From: a virus
Virus record (IMG/VR): IMGVR_UViG_3300021379_002051
Coordinates: 1 to 58,233 of that record
Reading direction: 5' to 3' (one strand)
Length of the DNA: 58,233 nt
The notes under the pieces were generated by a model. The model had not been told where the DNA came from, made no database searches, and saw nothing but the letters and a program-made list of their open reading frames with translations. This document shows positions 53,454 through 58,169 of the stretch, piece by piece (the first letter of the stretch is position 1; each line of letters starts with the position of its first letter). A program made the translations under genes and the position numbers.

Positions 53454-53600
53454 ATGGAAATGCAAATCCTCTACATTTCAGATTGCTGCGGTTCATATCT
53501 TGACGATACTCAGATTGAGTATGGTATCTGCAACGATTGCGGTGAGCATTGTGAAGTGCTAACCGAAGAATATCCTGCCACCCCCGTTTGTGGGGGTTGA
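53454..53600 (+). CDS. Small Cys-rich protein, 48 residues
   Basis: ATG at 53454 after AAGGAG. Sequence has DCCGSYLDD and a CNDCGEHCE pattern, with five Cys before the middle and one near the end, suggesting a zinc ribbon or knuckle. It runs through the C/G hairpin at 53580-53597, and its stop TGA overlaps the next -35 box at 53597. Too short for most gene finders. Unrecognised. Confidence 0.65.
   Translation: MEMQILYISDCCGSYLDDTQIEYGICNDCGEHCEVLTEEYPATPVCGG
53580..53597. repeat. C/G hairpin joined to a -35 box
   Basis: ACCCCC, loop GTTTGT, GGGGGT, the last T being the first base of TTGACA. It forms a compact hairpin-promoter unit, seen again at 54957 and 55209. Confidence 0.8.
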
Positions 53601-53624
53601 CAAACAAAAAACTTTTGGTAGACT
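53597..53624 (+). promoter_or_regulatory. Sigma-70 promoter joined to a hairpin
   Basis: TTGACA (53597-53602), 16-bp spacer, TAGACT (53619-53624). The stop of the preceding gene overlaps the -35 box. Confidence 0.75.
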
Positions 53625-53652
53625 GTTGGAAAGTAAGAAAGAGAGAAAGAAA

Positions 53653-53856
53653 ATGAAAACGATTGAAATTTCACCACGTTACGTTGACTATCAAAACTAC
53701 TTCCACGAGATGAGTGACGAGTTGCTCGCAGTGTGGATTGAAGTTGCAGAGCGTAGGCTTCCTACCTATCGTCGGAAGTCTGACTTGGTGTCCGTTGCTT
53801 TGGGTATCCGTGCTGCTAAAAGTGTTCAGCGTTTACGAGAAAGGAATTGGGAATGA
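53653..53856 (+). CDS. Small early protein, 67 residues
   Basis: Start MKTIEISPRYVDYQ at 53653, in a purine-rich leader. A GTG at 53590 would lie inside the hairpin and is rejected. Contains YQNYFHEMSDELLAVWIEVAERR, an acidic/aromatic helix, and ends basic. The stop overlaps the next start (ATGA at 53853-53856). Unrecognised. Confidence 0.65.
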   Translation: MKTIEISPRYVDYQNYFHEMSDELLAVWIEVAERRLPTYRRKSDLVSVALGIRAAKSVQRLRERNWE

Positions 53857-53927
53857 TCGTCTTGACCGTTGCTGTTTCGTTTGCTATACTGTTCTGCGGG
53901 TTCGCCGCCCTCTATCTCACCCTATAA
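53853..53927 (+). CDS. Micro-protein, one membrane helix, 24 residues
   Basis: ATG overlaps the preceding TGA (ATGA). It is almost entirely hydrophobic: a single transmembrane helix with LTVAVSFAILFCGFAALYLTL. Its translation would be coupled. AAGGA for the following gene lies at its stop. Short membrane peptides of this kind are common in phage early regions. Alternative: a leader peptide for the next gene. Confidence 0.5.
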   Translation: MIVLTVAVSFAILFCGFAALYLTL

Positions 53928-53938
53928 GGAAAACCACA

Positions 53939-54262
53939 ATGAGTACCGAAAGCCTAATGGCACAGTTCCCAATTACTCGCAAGGCTTGGAATCAAGTTTC
54001 TGGAATCTGGAAAGGCATCGCCATCCCATGCGAAAAGAGTACCCCTAATGGTGGGGTTGTGCAGAGTGAAAAGGTTCTCAAGTTTACACGCTCGGCCTTG
54101 CGTGAATTGAGAATCACCAAGAAAGTTGATCCCCGTCTTATTGGGGGTGAGGATAGAATGATTGAAAAGGTAGGAAAGCCTGGCTCCCCCGAAAGGGTGG
54201 CTGCATTGGCTGCTCAATATGCTAGGTTGAGTGAAAGTGAATCATCCCCCTTTGGAGAGTGA
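53939..54262 (+). CDS. Small early protein, 107 residues
   Basis: Start MSTESLMAQFPITRKAW at 53939, after AAGGA at the stop of the micro-gene. A longer reading from 53714 would cover other genes and is rejected. Basic and helical, with KFTRSALRELRITKKVDPRLIGGEDR and RVAALAAQYARLSES. Carries three C/G palindromes in frame (54041-54057, 54131-54147, 54188-54197). Unrecognised; perhaps nucleic-acid binding by charge. Confidence 0.65.
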   Translation: MSTESLMAQFPITRKAWNQVSGIWKGIAIPCEKSTPNGGVVQSEKVLKFTRSALRELRITKKVDPRLIGGEDRMIEKVGKPGSPERVAALAAQYARLSESESSPFGE

Positions 54263-54266
54263 AAGC

Positions 54267-54428
54267 ATGAACAGTACCAAACTGACCTATGTACAAGTGA
54301 ACAGCACCGGCGAGAAGCAGTGGGTAAAGGATACGTATGTTCAGGCCTACCCTAAGTTATATACGCCTGTGCAGTTCAAGGGTATCAAAATCCAGGCCGA
54401 GGTGAAGGATATCTATTCCCCTCGATAG
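54267..54428 (+). CDS. Small early protein, 53 residues
   Basis: Start MNSTKLTYVQVNSTGEKQW at 54267 after GGAG. Beta-like and basic. Ends at TAG 54426-54428, which lies in the hairpin CCCCTC-GATA-GAGGGG (54418-54433). A GTG start at 54231 overlaps the preceding gene and is less likely. Unrecognised. Confidence 0.6.
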   Translation: MNSTKLTYVQVNSTGEKQWVKDTYVQAYPKLYTPVQFKGIKIQAEVKDIYSPR

Positions 54429-54632
54429 AGGGGGCCGGCCGGCCAAAATACTTGTAAGTTGTTGATATATAAGCACTTAGGTATACAACGTGCCGCCGAG
54501 CCCCGCCGATGGGGGGTATGGCTACTAGGATGGGTGGTATACATAGGTGTACCACCTAAGCCTACAGGCTAAGTGAACATAGGTACAGCCAGCAAACCCC
54601 GTGCCAAACGTACACAAAATTCCAGAAAGTTG

Positions 54633-54650
54633 TGTCAAAATTTCTTGACA
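54633..54650. promoter_or_regulatory. Operator-like inverted repeat, copy C
   Basis: TGTCAA-AATTTC-TTGACA, 30 bp before the -35 box at 54681; here the spacing is about one helical turn longer than in B and D. Confidence 0.65.
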
Positions 54651-54680
54651 TAAAAAATCGAAAAAAACTTCAGAAGTCTA

Positions 54681-54709
54681 TTGACAAATGACGATAAGTA
54701 TGGTATACT
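54681..54709 (+). promoter_or_regulatory. Sigma-70 promoter, TTGACA-N17-TATACT
   Basis: TTGACA 54681-54686, 17-bp spacer, TATACT 54704-54709, extended TGG, 42 bp before the next ATG. Confidence 0.9.
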
Positions 54710-54751
54710 TAACACATAAGAAAGAAAGTTGGAAAGAAAGAGAGTCTGAAA

Positions 54752-54955
54752 ATGGAAGATTATTCGAAACCGTTTGACATCATCGCCAATCTGCCCCGTA
54801 TTCGGAAACGGAAGATTTGGCAAGTTATCATCGACGATACTGTTGTTCAGTTGGTTGGTGCTACCGACAATCGCAAGGCTACTGCCGAGCGATATATCGC
54901 TGGTAAGTATCCAGACGTTCAGTTCACACTGAAATTTTTGGAATATCGCATCTAG
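54752..54955 (+). CDS. Small early protein, 67 residues
   Basis: Start MEDYSKPFDIIANLPRI at 54752. It has a compact alpha/beta look: KIWQVIIDDTVVQLVGATD, RKATAERYIAGKYPDVQFTLKFLEYRI. The pattern strand-turn-helix-strand suggests a small folded domain. TAG is followed directly by the C/G hairpin at 54957. Unrecognised. Confidence 0.65.
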   Translation: MEDYSKPFDIIANLPRIRKRKIWQVIIDDTVVQLVGATDNRKATAERYIAGKYPDVQFTLKFLEYRI

Positions 54956-54956
54956 T

Positions 54957-54999
54957 CCCCCAGTGTGGGGGTTGACAAACGCAAAATCTTTGGTATAAT
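54957..54999 (+). promoter_or_regulatory. Compact hairpin-promoter unit
   Basis: CCCCC-AGTGT-GGGGG (54957-54971) directly followed by TTGACA (54972-54977), a 16-bp spacer and TATAAT (54994-54999). Confidence 0.85.
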
Positions 55000-55026
55000 G
55001 TTCGCAACAGAAAAAAAGGAGAAAAG

Positions 55027-55203
55027 ATGTTCAAAGCAATTGCAAAAGGATTCGACGGTTCGACTCACTACACTTCAGAGTTTCGCAACTACGCTGACGT
55101 TCTCAACTACGTTTTTGCGACTTTCATCGGTTGGGACGTTATTCGAGATATAGAAATTATCGACGCTCAGACTGGTGAGTTGGTTGACGTTGTAGAAAAT
55201 TGA
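55027..55203 (+). CDS. Small early protein, 58 residues
   Basis: Start MFKAIAKGFDGSTHY at 55027, after AAGGAG. Small alpha/beta pattern with FRNYADVLNYVFATFIGWDVI and IEIIDAQTGELVDVVEN, acidic at the end. Too short for the usual 60-residue limit, but its promoter, ribosome site and spacing make it credible. Unrecognised. Confidence 0.65.
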   Translation: MFKAIAKGFDGSTHYTSEFRNYADVLNYVFATFIGWDVIRDIEIIDAQTGELVDVVEN

Positions 55204-55208
55204 ACTGA

Positions 55209-55252
55209 CCCCCACTAGGGGGGTTGACACGGCAGGAAAAATTTGGTAGAAT
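55209..55252 (+). promoter_or_regulatory. Compact hairpin-promoter unit
   Basis: CCCCC-ACTA-GGGGGG (55209-55223) directly followed by TTGACA (55224-55229), a 17-bp spacer and TAGAAT (55247-55252). Confidence 0.85.
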
Positions 55253-55278
55253 TGGAAAATCAGAAAGAGAGAAAGAAG

Positions 55279-55470
55279 ATGAGAAAGCCTAGTTTCAAAA
55301 CCGTCGATAGCAAACTGTCCCACTACTGCCGCCGTTTCGGTATGCAGCTGTGGAACCACGGTGATGGCACATATTCATTGTACGATACAAAAATGCAGTA
55401 TCTGGTACTGAATCGTGTTGACCGTCGCCGTGTGGCAATTGAAGTGTACGCATGTTTCAACAACTGCTGA
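55279..55470 (+). CDS. Small early protein, 63 residues
   Basis: Start MRKPSFKTVDSKLSHYCRR at 55279. A TTG start at 55243 lies inside the promoter and is rejected. The pattern LWNHGDGTYSLYDTKMQYLVLNR, then RRVAIEVYACF, is a small beta-beta-alpha-like domain with a Cys at each end. Basic N-terminus. Unrecognised. Confidence 0.65.
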   Translation: MRKPSFKTVDSKLSHYCRRFGMQLWNHGDGTYSLYDTKMQYLVLNRVDRRRVAIEVYACFNNC

Positions 55471-55490
55471 TCAGTTGTTCACCTATTGCT

Positions 55491-55542
55491 AGCCAAACGT
55501 AAGTGCTTGGTAGATAAGGACTTACGAGCGATTCGGCCGGCC
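55491..55542. repeat. 52-bp intergenic repeat, copy 2
   Basis: Same as 53171-53222 except one base (A for G in the fifth position). Contains the CGTAAGT...ACTTACG hairpin and GGCCGGCC. Confidence 0.9.
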
Positions 55543-55695
55543 CGCCCCCACCTTTGGGGGGTACAGTGCCTAGAAGGGGTGGCGTACATAGGTGTACCAG
55601 CTAAGCCTACAGGCTAGGTCAACATAGGCATAGCCAGCCAATTTGGGGGTATGAGCAAACTTCATGCCAAACGAGCAGAAAATCTCCAAAAGTTG

Positions 55696-55713
55696 TGTCA
55701 AAATTTCTTGACA
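55696..55713. promoter_or_regulatory. Operator-like inverted repeat, copy D
   Basis: TGTCAA-AATTTC-TTGACA, 20 bp before the -35 box, identical spacing to copy B. Confidence 0.65.
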
Positions 55714-55733
55714 TAAAAATGCAGAAAAATCTC

Positions 55734-55762
55734 TTGACAATTCAAGTTTCACCTGGTAAAAT
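55734..55762 (+). promoter_or_regulatory. Sigma-70 promoter, TTGACA-N17-TAAAAT
   Basis: TTGACA 55734-55739, 17-bp spacer, TAAAAT 55757-55762, with the shared GTCGATATAAG leader after it. Confidence 0.88.
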
Positions 55763-55802
55763 GTCGATATAAGAAGTAAGGAAAGAACGAAAGGAAAAGA
55801 AA

Positions 55803-56030
55803 ATGATGTTCGCAAGCAGGACTGAAATCCAAGACCATATCCAAGACCGTTCAGCCGGCTGGTATGATCAACTGGTGAACGACGGTTCAGTAAGCCCCGA
55901 GCTACTAGCCGATGCTATCGATAATGATGGCGAACTTGAAATCGGCTACGATTTTGGTACGCTCACTATCGACAGTGAAGGGTACATCACCGCTTGGGAT
56001 GCTCTCAACACTGACTGGTATGAGGACTAA
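55803..56030 (+). CDS. Small acidic early protein, 75 residues
   Basis: Start MMFASRTEIQDHIQDR at 55803, after AAAGGAAAAG. Very acidic, with VSPELLADAIDNDGELEIGYDFGTLTIDSEGYITAWDALNTDWYED. Its charge and size resemble phage proteins that mimic DNA or bind host factors, but that is only an analogy. Unrecognised. Confidence 0.65.
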   Translation: MMFASRTEIQDHIQDRSAGWYDQLVNDGSVSPELLADAIDNDGELEIGYDFGTLTIDSEGYITAWDALNTDWYED

Positions 56031-56048
56031 AAAAATCCAAAAAAATAC

Positions 56049-56077
56049 TTGACAAGCTCAAGTTCATCTGATAAAAT
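56049..56077 (+). promoter_or_regulatory. Sigma-70 promoter, TTGACA-N17-TAAAAT
   Basis: TTGACA 56049-56054, 17-bp spacer, TAAAAT 56072-56077. The segment from TCAAGTT to the leader is a near copy of the one at 55734. Confidence 0.88.
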
Positions 56078-56119
56078 GTCGATATAGAAAGTAAGGAAGA
56101 AAGAAAGAGAGAGTGAAAG

Positions 56120-56296
56120 ATGAGTAAGTATCAAATGTTCAGTACCTATCGTCGCCATGATGGCGGTTACTTTGAATGCTACAAGAACGATGAGTATCTT
56201 GGTAACGTGTACGCTAGTACAGAGAAGGCTGCAAGGTATAAAGCCTTCAAGTTGTTTGGTGTTTGGTGCAATGTTTATTGGCAAGATGGAGAATGA
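56120..56296 (+). CDS. Small early protein, 58 residues
   Basis: Start MSKYQMFSTYRRHDGG at 56120. Rich in Tyr and aromatic residues, pattern GYFECYKNDEYLGNVYASTEKAARYKAFKLFGVW: strand-strand-helix, a likely small folded domain. The next gene starts 2 bp after its stop. Unrecognised. Confidence 0.65.
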   Translation: MSKYQMFSTYRRHDGGYFECYKNDEYLGNVYASTEKAARYKAFKLFGVWCNVYWQDGE

Positions 56297-56298
56297 AC

Positions 56299-56541
56299 AT
56301 GAAAAAGCCTGAGTTTAAAACTAAATTCAAAAGTGTTCGTGATGAAATCATGGCTCTTGAGTGTGAGCAAGAATCAGAATCTGGTGGGTTAGAGTTTCAA
56401 GAAGCAGTCCGTTGGCGACTTGCTCAACTTGAAAATGATTATTGGGAAGATGATGAACCAGAAGAAGAGTTTGTTGTTAGGAAAAAGAAAAAGTCGAAAT
56501 GTTATAGTAGGTTCAACGGTGGTTGGATGTTTGTGGATTGA
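56299..56541 (+). CDS. Small charged early protein, 80 residues
   Basis: Start MKKPEFKTKFKSVRDE at 56299, 6 bases after GGAGA; the ATG at 56293 is an alternative but too close to the site. Acidic middle (DDEPEEEF), basic KKKKSK, and a C-terminus ending in FNGGWMFVD. The last motif also ends the next protein. Unrecognised. Confidence 0.65.
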   Translation: MKKPEFKTKFKSVRDEIMALECEQESESGGLEFQEAVRWRLAQLENDYWEDDEPEEEFVVRKKKKSKCYSRFNGGWMFVD

Positions 56542-56550
56542 GGAGAAAAG

Positions 56551-56733
56551 ATGAAAACTAAACTTTACCATTCGGAAACTGTACCGCCTTCACACAAGGA
56601 ATGCCCAACGGGTTACTGTAGAACAGAAAACGGGTTTTGGACTTATTCAAGAAGAGCGGCTCGTGATTATCGCTTCTTTCGTCTGAATGGTGGTTGGATG
56701 TTTGTGGATATGAGGAAGCAAGATGAAAAGTAA
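56551..56733 (+). CDS. Small early protein, 60 residues
   Basis: Start MKTKLYHSETVPPSHKE at 56551 after GGAG. CPTGYCRTENGFWTYSRRAARDYRF with a C-x4-C pair, then RLNGGWMFVD as in the preceding protein. The shared motif is also close at DNA level. Overlaps the next small gene by 11 bp. Unrecognised. Confidence 0.6.
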   Translation: MKTKLYHSETVPPSHKECPTGYCRTENGFWTYSRRAARDYRFFRLNGGWMFVDMRKQDEK

Positions 56734-56812
56734 ACTTGACAATGACGGCCTGGCCGTTATACTGTTTCTTATGGTGTGTGTTGTGGTAATATTTATGGAA
56801 AGATTAGGGTAA
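56723..56812 (+). CDS. Micro-protein, one membrane helix, 29 residues
   Basis: Start at 56723, overlapping the preceding stop. Sequence has MKSKLDNDG then a hydrophobic AVILFLMVCVVVIFM helix and MERLG. A single-pass membrane peptide. It ends at TAA 56810-56812, just before a C/G hairpin and GGCCGGCC. Confidence 0.5.
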   Translation: MKSKLDNDGLAVILFLMVCVVVIFMERLG

Positions 56813-56818
56813 GGGATA

Positions 56819-56846
56819 GTCCCCTCTTTGGTGGGGGCCGGCCGGC
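56819..56846. repeat. C/G hairpin and GGCCGGCC, cassette E
   Basis: CCCC...GGGG arms followed by GGCCGGCCGGCCG. Beyond it is a variant of the CGTAAGT hairpin in reversed order: TAAGTC...GACTTA. Confidence 0.6.
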
Positions 56847-56939
56847 CGAGTCGGCCATAAGTCCTTACGCCCCAATGACTTACGATCACAGAGCAAATTC
56901 TGTGCCAAAAAAGAAAATAATTTTTCCAGATTTTTTCTC

Positions 56940-56967
56940 TTGACATTCAAGTTTGCTGTGGTAGAAT
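56940..56967 (+). promoter_or_regulatory. Sigma-70 promoter, TTGACA-N16-TAGAAT
   Basis: TTGACA 56940-56945, 16-bp spacer, TAGAAT 56962-56967, then CCGATATAGAAAGTAAGGAG leader, 29 bp before the ATG at 56996. Confidence 0.85.
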
Positions 56968-56995
56968 TCCGATATAGAAAGTAAGGAGAACAAAA

Positions 56996-57301
56996 ATGAA
57001 GGCACACAACCCACGAATCGTTTGCAAAGATGGTTTCAGTATCAGTGTTCAGGCCCGTGAGACTGCATACTGCACGCCACGAAGCGACCACGGCCCATAC
57101 TCGCATGTAGAGTGTGGATACCCTAGCGAGGTTCCAAAGAGTTGGACATTTCGGGAATTCTCGGAAGCCGCCCAATTTGGCAAGGGTTATCCAAAGGATG
57201 AAGAATACACGGACACGGTATATCCGTATGTTCCGGTTGATCTTGTTCGGCATGAGTTGGATTTGCATGGTGGAATTGTTGAAGGAAGGTTGCCAGAATA
57301 G
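56996..57301 (+). CDS. Conserved hypothetical phage protein, 101 residues
   Basis: Start MKAHNPRIVCKDGFSISVQA at 56996 after AAGGAG. The pattern VCKDGFSISVQARETAYC.PR...GPYSHVECGYPS, then TVYPYVPVDLV, is one I associate with small proteins of unknown function in several tailed phages. Function unknown; the family is the best-preserved of the early genes here. Confidence 0.7.
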   Translation: MKAHNPRIVCKDGFSISVQARETAYCTPRSDHGPYSHVECGYPSEVPKSWTFREFSEAAQFGKGYPKDEEYTDTVYPYVPVDLVRHELDLHGGIVEGRLPE

Positions 57302-57312
57302 GAGAGATTGAA

Positions 57313-57477
57313 ATGGCTTGTATCCAGATGATTGTTGAGTTGACAATTCGTGACCCCAATTATCCAGAGGGGGATGAGCGTAATACTCGGGTAATAAGGA
57401 ACGGAACTTGTTTCTCTGCCACGCCAGAGTGGCAATGGTTGATTGATGCTGGGTTTGCAGTTTGGTACTATGTTTAG
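57313..57477 (+). CDS. Small early protein, 54 residues
   Basis: Start MACIQMIVELTIRDPNY at 57313 with GGAGAG upstream. Alpha/beta pattern with TCFSATPEWQWLIDAGFAVWYYV at the end; aromatic-rich. Follows the 56996 gene by 11 bp. Unrecognised. Confidence 0.55.
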   Translation: MACIQMIVELTIRDPNYPEGDERNTRVIRNGTCFSATPEWQWLIDAGFAVWYYV

Positions 57478-57487
57478 GGAGAATGAA

Positions 57488-57622
57488 ATGACTGAGTATG
57501 ATGAGGGATATGAGGATGGATACCATGATGCTTGGGATGAACTTGAGGCATGGTATGGTATAGATGATATGGGTTGGGATTGGTATGTGGTGGGTGAGGA
57601 TGAGTATGAGACCGTGGATTGA
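57488..57622 (+). CDS. Small acidic early protein, 44 residues
   Basis: Start MTEYDEGYEDGYHDAW at 57488, just after GGGAGAATG. Strongly acidic and aromatic with GYEDGYHDAWDELEAWYG, a repeat-like Y-D-G-Y pattern. Overlaps the next frame. A G-Y-x-D-G-Y pattern is common in small phage proteins. Unrecognised. Confidence 0.55.
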   Translation: MTEYDEGYEDGYHDAWDELEAWYGIDDMGWDWYVVGEDEYETVD

Positions 57623-57728
57623 TGAGGGGCCTTGGCTTGATGAGTATGGTTGGATACTGGCCGTATGCTATCATGTAACATTTACTATTATGTTTACTAG
57701 ACTAATGTTCAGTGATAAACGTAAGTAA
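57600..57728 (+). CDS. Small membrane-like protein, 42 residues
   Basis: Start at 57600 (or 57606), overlapping the preceding gene. Ends MFSDKRK. A hydrophobic stretch YGWILAVCYHVTFTIMFTRLM can span a membrane. The stop TAA lies in the CGTAAGT hairpin of cassette F. Alternative: not a gene, as coding evidence is thin. Confidence 0.4.
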   Translation: MSMRPWIDEGPWLDEYGWILAVCYHVTFTIMFTRLMFSDKRK

Positions 57729-57764
57729 TTGAAAATAAAGGACTTACGAGCGGCGAGGCCGGCC
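57719..57764. repeat. CGTAAGT hairpin variant, cassette F
   Basis: CGTAAGT...ACTTACG arms are kept but the 15-base loop differs from copies 1 and 2. GGCCGGCC follows at 57757-57764. Stem conserved, loop variable. Confidence 0.75.
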
Positions 57765-57767
57765 GGG

Positions 57768-57783
57768 CCCCTCGGCTGGGGGG
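57768..57783. repeat. C/G hairpin, cassette F
   Basis: CCCC-TCGGCT-GGGGGG, directly followed by TTGACC; a decayed version of the hairpin-promoter unit, with no -10 box at the right distance. Confidence 0.55.
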
Positions 57784-57937
57784 TTGACCCACTTGTATTA
57801 CCTAAGCCTGCCGGCTAAGGCTTAGATGGTATAGCCAGCGAAAACCGTGCCAAATAAAAATTATTTTTTCCTATAGTTTAGCCGGCCGAATGTCGATATA
57901 TAAAGTATTGGCAAGGATAACCCACGGAGAATGAAAG

Positions 57938-58099
57938 ATGATGACGCTCTACACGATTTTTGGAATGTTCGTTGGTTTCGAGGGATACGATAATGGCAAG
58001 GTTTATTTTGGGATTTATACCCCCCAATATGAGTATGGGTATGTGGTTACGCCGAACGAGATTTATCTGGACACAATTTTGGAAAAAACTCAAGATTAG
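57938..58099 (+). CDS. Small early protein, 53 residues
   Basis: Start MMTLYTIFGMFVGFEG at 57938, 7 bases after GGAG. Beta-rich, with KVYFGIYTPQYEYGYVVTPNEIYLD. Carries a palindromic C/G segment ATACCC...GGGTAT. The promoter upstream is degenerate: GTCGATATA leader is present after a GCCGGCCG palindrome where the -10 would be. Unrecognised. Confidence 0.6.
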   Translation: MMTLYTIFGMFVGFEGYDNGKVYFGIYTPQYEYGYVVTPNEIYLDTILEKTQD

Positions 58100-58102
58100 G
58101 GG

Positions 58103-58130
58103 TTGACTTGGCCGATCTAAGGAGTATAAT
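58103..58130 (+). promoter_or_regulatory. Sigma-70 promoter, TTGACT-N16-TATAAT
   Basis: TTGACT 58103-58108, 16-bp spacer, TATAAT 58125-58130, with GGGG just before the -35. Confidence 0.75.
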
Positions 58131-58169
58131 TCGGGAATGACACGCAACCAACACCACGGAGGCTTGAAA

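Larger units (their letters stand above)
54429..54751 (+). other. Intergenic control cassette C
   Basis: Contains GGCCGGCCGGCC (54433-54444), a C/G hairpin at 54501-54514, AGGTG...CACCT arms (54547-54559), an AGCCT..AGGCT hairpin, GTGCCAAACG (54601-54610), the inverted repeat TGTCAA-N6-TTGACA (54633-54650), and a promoter (54681-54709). No gene. Confidence 0.75.
55471..55802 (+). other. Intergenic control cassette D
   Basis: Contains the second 52-bp repeat (55491-55542), a CCCCCA/TGGGGG hairpin at 55545-55560, AGCCT..AGGCT hairpin near 55605, the ACATAGGYATAGCCAGC conserved box, TGCCAAACG, the inverted repeat TGTCAA-N6-TTGACA (55696-55713), and a promoter (55734-55762). No gene seen. Confidence 0.75.

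Noticed and set aside
53590-53652. GTG start of the 53653 gene at 53590
   Set aside because: It lies inside the hairpin and promoter, before the expected transcript start.
53714-53938. Longer reading of the 53939 gene
   Set aside because: It would cover the 53653 and 53853 genes in another frame. The ATG at 53939 has an AAGGA site.
56804-57526. 240-residue minus-strand reading frame across the early genes
   Set aside because: It lies antisense to four genes with good ribosome sites and has no start signal of its own.
52510-57895. CRISPR array
   Set aside because: The repeats are spaced by hundreds of bases that contain genes, with varied lengths; no spacer pattern.
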